The notes beneath the pieces are model-generated. The model was given only the letters and a program-made list of their open reading frames with translations, did not search any database and had not been told where the DNA came from. Positions 27,211 through 41,718 of a stretch of 64,000 nt of DNA are shown piece by piece. The DNA is from Litomosoides sigmodontis (lineage: Eukaryota > Nematoda > Chromadorea > Rhabditida > Onchocercidae). The position numbers and the translations under genes are program-made. The stretch lies in assembly GCA_963070105.1 (NCBI GenBank), contig OY718803.1, forward strand, positions 5,810,507-5,874,506, read 5' to 3'. Each line of letters starts with the position of its first letter. Position 1 is the stretch's first letter.

Positions 27211-27986
27211 GGATTGCTCTAAGCTTACGCCATACTCGATGAGAAGATTCTGACAGAATCCACCGCGCATCTGAGACTCCATGAAAATTAATAAGTTCAT
27301 TACAACTTGAACCACGAGTAGGCATAAGTACCTATGATTTTTCCCTTCTACAACAACGGTTCTCATGGTATTTGTCACACGCACCCGTGGTGTTGAAAAA
27401 TATAAAAAAAAACATAAGTCATTTGACACATTTAGCTTAGAATGACTAAGAAAAAAATTGTGAAGATACCGAGTTTATCGAATATTCTGATCTAGAAGAA
27501 TACAACAACGCGCGACAGAACAACAACTAGTAGTACATTTATTTAATGTCGGCGAAAATATTTTTAACTAGCGACATCATTCATACATGGAAGTTCGCTC
27601 AAAAATCATGCTACATTTACAACAAAAACTACGTGTTCTCCACATCAAATAATGAGGGCGTTGCATAAGTCATTTGATATTTGAGTCCAGGTATAATTAA
27701 ACCCAAGGTTACTATAAATGAACGAAAAATGTAACAATAGAAAAAGAAATAAATATCACAATATATTATATACATAGTGGATAACACCAAAAACTGCAAT
27801 ACGTAACGTATCCAACAATGAAGAGTGAAGGATAACTGTCGTACGCTGAAATTGCTGACCAAATGATTTCCTCTTTCAGTCATTCGTTTGCGGGTAAAAT
27901 TTGATTGGAATTTAATGTTTATATCCGTTCACTAATATCTGTCAAAGTAGCAACTAAAAATCTGGTGTTGCAAAGAACACTTGGAA
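27211..27986. other. Intergenic region between the P4-ATPase and aph-1
   Basis: About 0.8 kb, AT-rich, with no supported gene. It should contain the P4-ATPase 3' UTR and the aph-1 upstream region. Confidence 0.5.
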
Positions 27987-30900
27987 CTAATTCACTTTAG
28001 CATAGGATGGGGGCGAAAATCGTCTTCGAAGTGCCTTAATGATATAAAGCGGAAAACATGAAATTGCCGTTATAGCCGTTGTTTTTGACAAAAAAATCCA
28101 TGTCGTAACAAAATGACGGTCAAAGAAATTATCCAGTAAAAGCAGGGATCCTGCATATAAGCTTAGCGAAAGAGCCTGAAAATAAAAACACAACTATTCA
28201 CCTTTCACAACCAGATATCAGATGTTCCAAAGCATCTTTGTTCTCATTCTCTGGAAATACAGCGTGCTTGGGATATTGACAACTCCGTTTTTTAATGTTC
28301 ATTGTAATAAATCAAACTAAAAAATGATCTGATCGTGTTGTTTGCATGTTTATTGCTTTGACGATAATGGAGCAAACATAAAACCTGAGCAAGGAGCATG
28401 GCCCAGTGCCAAGTATGTATGGTAAGGGCTACCATGATCAGTTCAGTGACTATTAATGCAGTAAAACTGATGGAAACAATGTGAATGAAGTCGGAATCGA
28501 ATACAAGTAATGCGCCGTACATGATTGCCGATCCTGAAAAAAACACCATTGATATATCAATAAATAAGTATGAAAGCCCATAAAGCGACAAAATATTACC
28601 GTTTTTTCATTAAAAATCTGACCTTGATAAATACTTATAAGAATCCATATACAGAAAGTCTTGTACGAGAGAGAACGTCCTTTACCGAGCTCTTTGTAGA
28701 GCTCGGGATAAGTTAAAGCGTTCAGAGCAGTAACGTCTCGGTCGACTACTAGGGAGAAGACCGGTAGCATTGTGTACACAGTCGAATACCTATAAATCAG
28801 CGTCAAATAATAGCAAATCGGATGATGCAACTAAAATACTAATAAAAATTGGAAAAATTTATATCATGTACCTAAAATTTAATTAAGTGACAAATACTTA
28901 ATAGGACATTTTGTGAGTTTGCAGATGTTTTATCACAAAAAGATTGTTAAAAAAATCAACATCTTAAGAGTGTAAATGGATCGAACTGAGGAACTAAAAA
29001 ATTAAAAAATGAACTCACGCAACCATTAATACACCTTGATAAAGTGAAACCGAGGCAAAATAAAATACGCAGGAGAAAATAGCTTGCATAATCGATATGA
29101 TGAGACCTAAAAAAAACTGTTGCATTAAGAAGTTGGCGGCAAAACGGATTGTAAACAGCATTTAGACTTACCTCTATGCATGACGAATTGGGAGAGTGCA
29201 CAAGAACGTTTATAACAGTAACGCCCGTGAACAAGTAGCAAGCGGCAGATGTGAGCAAACTGAGGAATAGAAAAATCGGCTGCTAATGATGCTTGTTTCC
29301 CTAAAAATAATCACATAGTTAAAAGCGAAGAAAAGGCGAAAAAAACGCGAAAAAAGCAAAATTCATATTAACATGACGACTGCTAATATTAATTGGAAAA
29401 CTTATTTTTATTGGAAATCGACACCTTATAAAGTTTTAAATTTAAAATTCCTTAATTTTAATGAATTCTATTCAACAACTTTTAAAATAATTTTTTGGAC
29501 AGCGCTTCTACTTTTTTTTGGGAAATTGCGAATATTCTTAAAATGTATCATACACAAACTTTAGATGTGTGGAGATGAAGTCCAGCAAGTTTCTCTAGTT
29601 TTTGCGAAAAAATGAATGATGCTTTTAAAATTCATAGACCTTCATGCGCGTCAATTCCAATTCCTGCATGTGCTGCTTGGATCATAGACACGTCATTACC
29701 ACCATCACCAATAGCAGCCACTCGTAAAGGAGAACGATACTTTCGAAGCAAATTCACTAGCTGAGCTTTCTGCTCTGGTGAACATCTACAGCATACTACA
29801 GCAGTGCATCCACAAACCTTAAGTTATTTAAAATACATACATATATATAACAAGCACATGTATACATTTGGAAAACTAAAATCACTGAAAAGTCCAAAAT
29901 GAAAACTCCAATTTCATTCACCATGCAATATTCTTCAAAATACCTCTAAGAAAATGAAATATAAGGTGATCAAGCTTCACTGTTTCCAGTCTTATAACAT
30001 TTTTCAGATCCAATGTAAAGTAGCTTTTTGTGAAAAGATTACAAACTACTGGAAAACCGAATAGAAATGAAAAAGTAAAAAGAAACGAACGTACGAGTTC
30101 CGCTACTTCAGCTTCATAATACTGCAAACATACATTGAGAGCAGATCCAGAAAGAACTAGTGCCACATCGTTTTTCCTACAAAGATCTGACAAATTTATG
30201 AAGAAAACATAACAGTAATTCTTTCTCTTAATCATCTTATTAAAATGGCCATAAAAGACCTTCTCAAGGCGTTCAGTTCGTTATGAGCATCTATTCTAGT
30301 CTGTACTTGTCCGAATATGTGGACATTGTCTGTTTTGGAAAAGAGCCCAGACGACTTCGCAATACAAATAGCAGTCTCAAGTTTATCCCCCGTCAACATC
30401 CAGATTTTAATCCCTGCATTCCGAAGCAGTTCCAATGATGTCGTCACTTGATCCTGAAAATAAATCAAATATAAAAAAAAAAGCAATGAAGTGAGTACAA
30501 TATTTTATATGTCGAGGCTATTATATGTCTTAAATTGGCGGCAGTGTAGTAGATAAGAGAAAACTGCGCTACATTATTAACTATATTTCATTTTTTTAAT
30601 TCGTTTTACAACTACGGTGACTACCAAATCTAATTAGTGAGAGCCGCTAAAACGACTTTAATGTCAGAAAAACTAGTTACAATTCTCCTGAAATCATTAA
30701 TGTTGCTATTAAGAAAATGCACAAATTACGCGCTACGATTTATCGAGCATGGGGAAAAGAAATCTAAACAAAAAATCAACACGACCAATAGCATGATCAA
30801 GCAATTAGAAGTCGACTGGCTCAAACGAACCAGCATAAACTGAGATCAATGCACTTCACATCTGCTGAAGGTTCTATTAACCATCGAAAAATGATACATC

Positions 30901-33900
30901 AGTACCTGCAATCTATCCTCAACACCAGTCAAACAAATTAGCTGTAAATCAGTTTCCAATCGCCTAAGCACAGCAGCCATATGTTCACTCCGATCAACCA
31001 CTGTCATCTTAGCTTGATGATAATGCTTTTCGAAATCGACTAGCTGTTCTAGTGACAAAGCTTTCTTTGCAACTACCAAAGTACGCAACCCTGAAAAGAA
31101 TTTGCAAACGTGAAATAAAATACTATTGATGAGGATGAACCTCATCATTCCATAAAATATTACTCATAAGAATTAACCTTCTCTAGCCATGTTGCTGCAT
31201 TCCTCTTCCAACCAGTCGTTATATTGTACCATTCCAGCCATTACCGTATCTGCACCTTTCATCAACAAACTGATTTCATCACTCGTCTCATCCTAAATTT
31301 TAATTAACAAAGGACGTTTCAAGCCTCAAATGATGTTCAAGCTTATAACAGCTACCAAGTCAATGACAGACCTTAACGATGATCCCCATCCGTTTCGTTT
31401 CAGATGTGAATGGGAACAAGTGGAGAATTTGGAAACTTTTTGTTTGACCATTTGAAAGCTGCAGCTGCATTGAAGTGAGATCACGCTGGGCGAGTCGAAC
31501 ACCCACCTGCTCTGTCCAGCGAACTAGTGCGATCTACAACAACTTGCCGTAACGCTGACACAATTTCATTCCCTAATATTGCACTAAACTCGAAAGCTAA
31601 ACCTCATCAGGACTAGCCGCTTGGTAACTAATTTGTCCATTTTCTTCTGTTGGTGTTACATTGTGACAAAGCGCAATCGCTTCAACCGCCGTCTGTAGCT
31701 TACTAGAAAATGAGTGACGACCGAGCTTCCCAGAATAAGCTGATAATACATGTCGAGAAACATCCTGAAAATATTCTATCAATAGATGCATTTTGTAAAC
31801 GCCCACTCTTTGATTCCACTCTATGAGCATGGAATCAACCTCAATCTCTGCTTAAAGTACAGATGAAAGGAAACCTCAAAAGCGTCGCTGCTGAACGCCA
31901 CTGTTCCCAGGTGAATCTTCTTAAAGCGCATTTCATTCATTGTTAATGTTCCCGTTTTGTCAGATAATAAGAATGAAATTCGACCCAGTTCTTCAGGAAT
32001 AGTGCTGCTACGTACAACGGTATCTATATATTTGAAAGTAGAGGACCATTTATCGGAAGGCTCATTATTAAAATAAAAAAGAAAACAATTAAATGTGACC
32101 TTTGATATGACGATCTCTTCCGATTTGCCATGAATAAAAGAGCTTAGCCATGTCCAAGTTGACACGTAATGATATCGGGATTATATACGAGAATAATAAA
32201 ATGAATCGCATCAGATATCGGTACCTGAAATAGACTCCTTCCAATTCTACAGGAATAGTACACATAACTTTTGATTCAGAAAAATGAATGCAGAATAATT
32301 ACCAATTCTTATCCAGCCCCTTCATAGCGACCATAACAGAAGCCAGCACGACCACGAACAGAAATAATATTTTAGTTAAATTGTTGACCTAAAATCAAAA
32401 AATTTCACAACGTGCTCCTAAACTATTTATAAGACTTCAAAAAAAAAGAGGTTTTCATTTAGCTCACTGATAAAACATTGTTTAAAAAAAAGAGTCAATG
32501 AAAATATGAGATTTCACCTCTATGTCGAGTAATCCCACTTTACTTTCTGGCAATGTAGTATTCATGACAGATCTGGTTTCGCGGCCAGTGTACACAACAA
32601 CACCTACTACACGACCACTAGCAAGAACCGTATTAGCCCAAAGAACATTTTCGACGTTTAACGATCCGTCCTGTGTTGAATCTTCAGAACTCACCTGAAA
32701 AGTTCAGAATATCCTCAATAAGTCAATACTAAATCGATAAGTTGTATTCTAACTGAAAGCATAAAGAAATATGAATCAAATATACTAGTCGGTCAATCAA
32801 AAAATGTAGATAATCACACCTTGAAGGTGCCCACGAAGTCATGAATGTCTTTTTGTGGCTTTTCGGCATAAATTTCCAGATTAAGATCGAATATATCCTG
32901 AAAAGAAATGAGTTTTCACATTAAAAAAGCAAGGAAGGGAGCACAAAAAAACGTACCTGATCTAAAACAAGATTCTGGGTAACAGGGACAGCAATCCGTA
33001 ACTTCCAATCAGTTTCACCGTCTAATTGATCAGTTCTAATAAAGGAAGCGCCCGATTTTTCAGTAGTCCGCAAGAACACTACATCTGCGGGTACGCGCTT
33101 ATCTTTCTGTATAATAATGAGATCACCGACTTTGATATTTCTGAAACATGGAGCAGTAAGACCCGATTCTTACTACACAAAAACAGAAAATAATTTATAA
33201 AAAAACTAACGAGCTGGATATATAGTCGACTCCTTGTGGCGTTAGCTTTTCATATTTCTCACTGTTCAATTCCCGATCTCTCAAGAAGCGAACAAAATCA
33301 TCCATAGCTTCGCGAATCAGTGTTACTGTTAGCACAAAACCCTGCAACCTAGGCATTTATTCTTTGACATTATTTGATGAATATAAATTCTTACCAGTGG
33401 TCCCCAATAAGTGATCGGTGCTCCAATCTGAATTGCTGGTATAAATTGACTGCAAGCCATCAGCAAAAAGTAAAGATTCAGGAAAAATTTAAACTGTTGA
33501 AAGAGAACCTAAAAAGCGTTTATAAAAGGTGACCGTTTTTAAAACAAAAAAGCACAACGAACTTCAAAACATTTCTTGCATATTATTGCACACGCTGTAA
33601 TACTGTAGATTCTAACCAAAGGGACGAAGGTGAAAACATTGTATTTCTGATTGCACACTGTGTTGGGAGGAAACGAGTGCGCAAAACCCAAAACCGCTCC
33701 TTGGCCAACTCTTATTGTTCGAGAATGTAACGCGCGTCGTTTGCGAAGAAAATTCCAACAACATCTGAAGTTATTTTTTCCAACACCTTGGAAAGACGCA
33801 CTTCATCTCAATAACAAATTTCCTCATCATTTTCAAGCTTGAATGTCGACTGCTCGTTGCAGAACATTTTGAGCTTCCGACGGTATGACTTACTCTCTTA

Positions 33901-34209
33901 GCAATACTTCAGCAGGAAGAAAAAAATTACAACTCGTTATGGTATTATGAGAATGAGAGAACCAGAAAATTTGTGGAAGCCAGGCAAACCATTGGAAAAC
34001 TTGTTGCTATAAAGATAAATAAACCTAAACATGATGGTCTCGAAAATTCCCGCGAAACGATTCACTCGGGAGGACGGCGAGGTACTTGCTAGAGGCAACA
34101 GAAAGATGTCGTCCCTACTGGCACTGGCGACCGATTCGCTCATCAGTGGTTGAGATTCCTCCAACCGTATTTTCGTTTCCGCTGCTCCAAGTCCACGACT
34201 ATAGCGCAT
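27987..34209 (-). CDS. tat-5: P4-type ATPase of the ATP9/Neo1/TAT-5 class (phospholipid flippase)
   Basis: The 22 exons sum to 1056 aa (human ATP9A is 1047): 34031..34209, 33617..33764, 33395..33508, 33211..33341, 32957..33140, 32820..32897, 32518..32694, 32303..32388, 32100..32224, 31875..32023, 31603..31764, 31372..31533, 31178..31292, 30906..31090, 30260..30453, 30095..30176, 29640..29817, 29172..29300, 29019..29106, 28623..28789, 28385..28533, 27987..28175. Motifs: [14 protein letters not shown] (actuator), [14 protein letters not shown] (M4), phosphorylation [54 protein letters not shown], and the C-terminus [12 protein letters not shown] typical of ATP9. TAT-5 keeps phosphatidylethanolamine off the outer leaflet and limits vesicle budding. 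Members of this class work without a CDC50 subunit. The only ATG in frame with the first exon lies just after an in-frame stop, which fixes the start. Confidence 0.97.
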
Positions 34210-36979
34210 CCACTATGCCACAGATGGTGCCTTATGCGTACAGCACCTGAACCCGCCCAACTGCCTTCGGTTGAAGGTTAATCACCAGAGACGGGCGTGC
34301 TACCAATACTAAAATCACAAAAAATCATTCTTTTTTACTTTAATCCTCGACTATTTTGTCTTGTAACACTTTCGCTTTCAACTCTACGCCCACATTCCCT
34401 CAACGCCATTAAAGTTGGAAGTCCGGCAACCAACCACATCCTCCAACGTCACCGATAACACAGATGCGTGACAATTTGCTGCAAACCAAGGCCGACATGC
34501 AAACGTTCACAACAATGAGGATAACACTCTGCAACCGCACGCATCTTACTTTCATGATTTGTGTTTGAGTAGTAGGTAGTGGTTGTTTGCGCATCTGTTG
34601 ATATCGATGGAAGCTAGCCATCATTTCCCCTAGCTGCGGCATTGATTTAGCTGGAAAGTGTATGGCGCAAAGGCCGAGCTAACCGTTAACCTTCTTCTGC
34701 ATTCTTTCGTGCTATGTGTACGATAAATGACATCAAGGAAAAAAGTTCCTTTGTGATGTGAAAGGAAGGCAAACTAACCTCAGCCAGTAACTTCCCCTCA
34801 AATTCATTCCCCTCATAATTCTTCCTTCTGTTTATTCCATGCATTTCTTAATTAATGCCTTATGCCTTTACCAATTTCGTCTTTCAACTTTACTTCAATC
34901 TTGGCAGTTTTACCTTCTTAGCTATATCGGCTTTCCTAACTTACTATAACCTTTCCTTCTCTGCTGCTTTTACCTCTTCTTACTCATAGACCTAACTCGT
35001 GATGATTGCCCGACGGGTCTTCTAATCTTCCTAATTTTTATTATGGATTCCTTCTCATGTCCTTTTTTTGTCACTCCCATCCTGAATTACGTTAATTTCT
35101 GATAGTGGGTAAAGTGAGGCTTTCCTCGCAACAGCTCTCGTTCTAAAATGCGCTCAAGTTTTCGAAACTCAAACTTCGACGTGCATTGTGGCACTTAGCA
35201 TCAATAACCCTTAGGAATTGAACCACACAAACAGAAAAACAGAGTTTAACCGATATCCTCCTCCAATAGTTAAACCTGCTTTTGCGCGTAACATACTGTC
35301 CAGTACCTAACTGTACAGAGTTGTATCATTGCAATTCTAAATCTCATACGCAACAACGGCTGCTGCTATTCATTTGATCCTGCACAATTCGTTTTACATG
35401 CATTTATCATCCTCCCAAGCCACCACCTTTTAAGCGAAAAAATGCTAAAAAAAGCAGTTTTTCTCTCAAATACGAAACCTTTCTCCGGTTCACCGGACAC
35501 TCGATATGAACCAGGGAAACATGAGCAGAAATCCAGACCTCTCAGGACTTGCTGAATTACAATAAAACATGGAAACAATGGCACCATGTCCTTCAGCAAT
35601 TTATGTTTTAACAAGATTTCACTTGCACATGGTTGCCACAAATATAATGGAAAATTTTGTAGGAAAGGCAAGCAGAATGAGAGTCATCACTCCCTCTTGA
35701 AAGCAAACAATATTATATAATACTTTTATGTCAAAACTCGTGTCAAAACAGTCGAAAATAAATAAAACGACGTAATAACAATAATACAAATAATCATTTT
35801 GAAAAACAGCTCAATCAACATAAACAAGGAAACGTAAATGTAAGAAAATATATTAAATAATAGTAGCAGTATTCCACAGTGGTACCACTCCACAGAACCA
35901 CCACTCAACAGGATACGAATCATAAGAACGATTCATGGATGAGTTATGGTTTTGACTAGTACCAAACTTAAAAGTACTTGAAAAATGTCAACAATTTTCC
36001 TTTGCCGCTTGCAAAGTTGACAGTTGCACATCTATCCAATTAAAATGCTTACAATGGAATTTGAAACTGCTAACAGGCATCATATAATACATAAGCAACA
36101 AAATCACGAAAAGGGGAACTGCCATTGTCCTCTCAAAACAAAAATTCTTTAAAAACAATATTTTCTTAAAAAGTAAGAAAACATGAAAGTGTTCATGTTG
36201 GTGGTAAAAAGGCATATTTAAGCACAGAAATGGTCAAAAAAAACAATGTGCCCTTCCAGGGAGGATAATCGATAACCATGAACAATGGGTAGAAATATTA
36301 AGCATCAACGAGTATACGGAACAGGATATGAAATCAATGAATGGTACTGATATACACACATAAAATCCGACAACATTACCATTACCACAAAAAGTAGAAC
36401 ATAAAAAACACCGCATGCTGTGCCGAACTTATTTCGGACAACCAAAGACAATGAAATGGACTATCGCGTACCGAACAGTAAGACCAAACAGTAAACTGCA
36501 TTTAGAAATAATCATGCTTAAAACCTCAACAACCCCTAGGAAACTGCTACGACAAAAGCTGCAGTAAACCTGAAGAAAAAAAATATGGAATAAGGCTAAC
36601 AGTGGGGATATTTCTTTTTTGCACTCCCTTCCTCCAGCTAATTACAAGTTCCTCTTCCCTCTCTGCCGTCCATACTACACTATAACCTTAACCGAAAGCC
36701 TATAAATCCCTAGTATGATTTAAAAATTTCCCCCACCAAAAACTGGAATAATTGTTCGGTGGCCCTAACTTAAATTAAAAAATACAACTGAACATCGGGA
36801 AAGCCTAACATAAATTCAAAAAGCAATAAAAAGCAGTACCCGTTAAAACAATAATGAATACTTTCTTGAGCTCATTTTCCTGCTTCTCGAAACGATGACA
36901 TGACGTCATGCTGTCTCAGAAAGCTACGTTTCGATAGGATTAATGGAGAAGAAATCTATGAAGAATTTGCGGCGAAATT
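34210..36979. other. Intergenic region between ARID1 and the P4-ATPase
   Basis: About 2.8 kb without a supported gene. The strand-specific short ORFs here have no splice support or familiar product. It likely holds the ARID1 3' UTR (right) and the flippase promoter (left). A weak GGTTCAG site lies about 42 nt before the flippase ATG. Confidence 0.45.
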
Positions 36980-37317
36980 TTATGCAACCGCTTGTACTGA
37001 ACCGGCCGGTGTTGCTGCAGTGCTTCTGGAAACAGCTTGGATAGATGTTACAGCAGCTTTCACATCACCATTCACCAAAGGTTTCAGAGAATTCGGAGCT
37101 GAAGTACTGGTAATATTACCCTTGGTGCTTGGTAGGTAATTCAAAAGACCATTCTCCAGTTTCTGCTTTTTTGCTACTTGTGACGATATATCATCCTTTG
37201 TGTGCCTCAAGTAGTCTCCGTGACTAACTGCGTGTTCCAGTAGTGCTAAAAAAACAACGTCTTCTAGGGATTTAACGATTAACACTAGTTTCGTACGATA
37301 GTATGGAACGAGTTCAA

Positions 37318-37365
<48 letters not shown>

Positions 37366-40300
37366 CTCCGTTTAGAAGCCTAGCGTTCAAAACCAATGTA
37401 TCCGAACGAAAAAAACACCTTTTGGAAGACCATTGTGTTCAGCAGAATGTTTCACGGAACTACTTTCAGGGAAATCCCTTGATTCTGCTTCATTCTTCAA
37501 AGATTTTACGTCACCATTCGTCCTTACATTCAGTTTATCAGCTTTTCGTTGACAACTCTCTTCGTCTAATTCTTCGACCTTCTCAGTACTTTCCCTCTCT
37601 TTATCCGAGAAGTATTGCATCGCGTACAGGACATTTGTGATGGTCTGTCCTACTCGCGAATCCATCTGTAGCAGTCATTTAAAATTTTGCGAATTTACTG
37701 AGAAACAAAATAGCTTTTTCTCAACCAGGATATAGTATGGCCGAAAAGTTGCCCCACCCATACGACCACCACAGTTAAAATTATTTAAGTAGATTTATCT
37801 GCTTAAATACAAATGAGGAATAAAAAACCATAAATAACCACATAGCTAACAACAATCCAAAAATAATTACATAACAAACATACCAAATGCGACATTGTGA
37901 ACTGCAGTAACCTTTGCTGATGCCGAATGAGATGTTGCCTACAAGTAGGCACTTTACAAAGCTGCTGAAGAATAGATGCTGCTCTCCTTAACATGGGAAC
38001 TGAGGTACCCATCATCTCCGGGTTGTCTCGAAGTGCTTGGATTCCGTGTTGCTGAGCTATCTGAAATGCCATTTTCAATTCCAAAATAACTTCTTTGAAA
38101 GTAGCTTCAACGCAGTGAGAATTGGACTGTGAAAAAAGAGAACAAAAATTGCCTGCTTCCCACTTCTTATCTGCTCAACAAAAACCTCTCTGCGCTTTCC
38201 ATTGCTCGCTGGCAAAAGGGACTGCTTCCAACCAACAGAATTCAAACTAGAACCTATCCATTGTTAAGATAATCATGAAGAAAAACTTCACTGCAAACCT
38301 GATGCATATTCGCATCGCCCATTTCAAGGAATGCCACCAAATAATGTACAGCTGGCGATTCGGCCGCAACGACGTAGCACGTTGGCTCGGAAATAGTGCA
38401 TAGAGCACAAAGTATAACAATCGCAAACTCTCTGAAAAAGCAAAAAAAAGTTAGCAAAAATGAAAAATAAGAAAATGTATGGATGAAGGAGTTACAGCAA
38501 AATAACAAAAATAAGCCACTCATTAAACTATTTCCTAATCCATCCAGTCCAATGCGTATATTTTGAGGCTTAATTGTGTTATCAATCTATTGGTTATTAT
38601 TTTTCCTATGTCAAATAATATTCAAGAATAGTAAAGTCCATATCGAAAAGTGAAAGCCCAACCTGCTCGGTATTTCTTCATTCAAAGCAAGCAACCCGAC
38701 CAAAGTTTTGATAAAACTCTCCAAGCGCGACCATGGGCCCGTAGAGAGAAGAAGGTCAACATTGTGTTCAATTACTGATAGCTTGCACAATGCTTCCAAA
38801 GCATAGTTTCTTTAAAATGATATAATGCAAAACAGACGAATGTTGGCTTTACTACTATAAGTAACCAATGCAATAGAGATACTTATATTTGCTCTGTCGT
38901 GTCATATCCAGCCAATCAGTATATGTTAACGAATAAATTCAAACAAGTAGAGCAACGTTCATACACAATTAACGAATTTGTTGCATATAAAACAACATAA
39001 ACACAAGTTAATTTTCACAAGTTAATCTAGTGCAGAAAGAGAGTACCTCGGAGATACGCCAGCGGAAATCAATGGATCCTTCGCTTCTGCACACTTACTA
39101 ACACACCAATGGATAAGTGCATCAAACAACGGCCAAGCAACATCTGACTCAAACTCAATCAAATCCAACTGGAAAATCCGAAGTATATTAAAAAGTAAAT
39201 TCTAAAATCTTGTTAAACAACTATGTCGTTTAAAATATGGGTACCTGAACACTAATATGCACCAGAGTAACAAATGCGTCTTCTCGAAGTTGACAAGCCG
39301 TTTCAAACAGCAATAAAGCATTATCATCATCTGATTCCAACAAATCTCCGGGTTCCATCAAACGACGATTTGCTTCAGAAAGTGTGCCAACAGCTAGTTG
39401 AATTTCCTCCTAAAAATTCGATGTCCTCCTATATTAATGGTTCATGGTACTGAAGGAAAGAGACTTTCAGCGGCAGTGTATTGTCGTCTAAAATAGGCAA
39501 ATAAGCCATTTAGGAAAGTAAAACTTGCATTCTTTGATAACTGTTTCACAAGTGATTCTGGCAATTTCAGCCTTCTTTCATCCGTATAAAGCCGCAGCAA
39601 TCTTCCAATGATGTATAAAAGACCAGCATGTCTAGCCATCGGCCCTTCATTGCCAGGCAGAAAAGACAAGCCGCGCAGGACATTTGAGACCGCCAAGCAA
39701 CGCCTTACCTGTAAGTGAAAAGGATTATGATGACAAGATTAATAACCTTACAATCATAAGCCTGAATGCCAGTTGAATGATATGTAAGTGTAAGATACAA
39801 AAAATTTCCTTAATTACAACTTACAAGTTGTACTCGAGTTTCATCACGGACACAAAGTGCCGTTGGTCGTATAGTCCTCAGCTCTACTACCCTTTTATAC
39901 TCATCCTCATCACTACACTTCTCTATATCAGATGGGATTATTCGCATTGACTGAAAAGAATGAATTTAGCAGACAGCTATTACGAGAATGGATAACAAAT
40001 AAACTTGAAAAAAGGTTGCAAAAAATGGTAGGTATCACAGAAATAAAATGATAAAGATATCCATTTTCACATCGGACAGCACTAGTATACCTTATCAATT
40101 TTGCTATAATATGCCGCTTCGTCAATGTCAGCTTCAGCCATTTTTGGTATTCCATTCATTTCTTTCACGAAAAATCTCGGTTTCTTCAGCTGTTTCCTAA
40201 ACTCGATATCAGTGATCAATCGAGCAGCGAGGTACGACGACGTCTCACCCCCCAAACCACTTAACATCCGCGACTCGTGATAATCCATTGAAAGACTCTC

Positions 40301-41718
40301 TGGAAACAAAAAGCAATAAACGACAGTTCCGAATATTCTTAGGCTGGAAGTGTTTGGGAAACGACGATTATAATACTCTACAACAGCTCATTTTCATAGC
40401 ATCTACTTATTATAGATTGTTGATATTTCAGTTCCGACCATTTACAAAAAACTGCACTACTCGATGTTCAGATAAATAAGTACCATCCGCAATGTCACAC
40501 GACCATCCACTTGGTCTAGCACGTTTCAAGCATTCAGGTAGTTCCTTTTTCTCAATGTGCACCGTTCGACCTAAACAAATTTCCTAAATATCATGATCCT
40601 TTGCACCATTCCGATCAATAGTCACTTAAAAAAACTTCCTATTAGGTACAAGGTTCATGAAAATCTGTTTTCCTTCTTCGTTTCATTGACTCGTTGATTG
40701 ATTGATTACATACAGTTGATCAAAATAACATTTATTTAATTTATAATTTTTTTTGTAAAATTAACCTGTGCGCGATATTTTTGTGAAATTTTTCGGCTCG
40801 TTTTTTAAGCTCCGTGATTCAACCAATGAAGGTGCCATCGTACATCCTAATTTTGACGATTCTATCCAAAATTCACTGTATTCATCATCCGTTGTTCGTG
40901 CTTTTGATTCTGTACCAACCTGAAACATAAGCTCGGGATGACAACAATCTTGAGCGTATATGTAACATAAAAGCACACCTAAAACTTTAGATTAAATCAC
41001 AGGATAATTAGTTGTCAGAGCGCATTGAAGTTTTCAAATTTAGCATAGTATGAAGGAATTTATAATAAAGTCTGATAGCTTTGTTACAACCATGCAATAA
41101 ATTTCAGCCATAATTTTTGAAACCAAAAATAAAAACCTCGAACACTTTCGGATAAAGAAGAGATAACAATGCCCTGAAATGTTCAACAAGCACGTTCAAG
41201 AGTCCAGGAGTGTGATTTAACATTGTTGGTGGAGCGCAGTCGTCATACAGCATAACATTCAATGCATTCAGTGCCCACGTTGCTTCCGCTTCCAAACCGC
41301 TGCGCAAAGCCATAGTTATACGTTTCATACTCACCTATAAAAACAGGGAAATATACAACTCTCAATTTCTCAACAAAAGAGCTTGTGTTAAACGGTTCTA
41401 ACTTACTCGCATCAAGTCTTTCATCACTAGTTTTCGTCTTCTTCGCTGACTAATTGTTGTTGCTTCAACACTGCCTGTTGGAAACTGCATTGGTTGGGAC
41501 TGAGTAAACTGGGTAAATGAAGGATGCATAACTGTAGGCGCAGTTGCACTCGGAGCTGAAGCAGCATTGGCCGTATGCATACCACCGGGTAGAATATTTA
41601 GACCTGACGCTGACTGCCCCAAAGACCCAGCTGCACCATGTATTCCTGTGAAACCTGTTGATGTCGATGGACCCATAAGCGGGAATGGATTTGACGATGC
41701 ACCAACCACGCGACTCCC
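36980..41718 (-). other. let-526: ARID1 C-terminal half with BAF250_C domain (14 exons)
   Basis: Exons 41407..41718, 41137..41334, 40766..40919, 40484..40570, 40091..40299, 39825..39950, 39451..39708, 39245..39409, 39047..39168, 38663..38809, 38299..38431, 37884..38126, 37419..37665, 36980..37245. [13 protein letters not shown], then the BAF250_C segments [74 protein letters not shown] and [13 protein letters not shown]. The last corresponds to the very end of the human protein, so about 150 further residues, acidic then S/T/A-rich, form a C-terminal extension. Intron 39410-39450 is only 41 nt. Confidence 0.88.
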
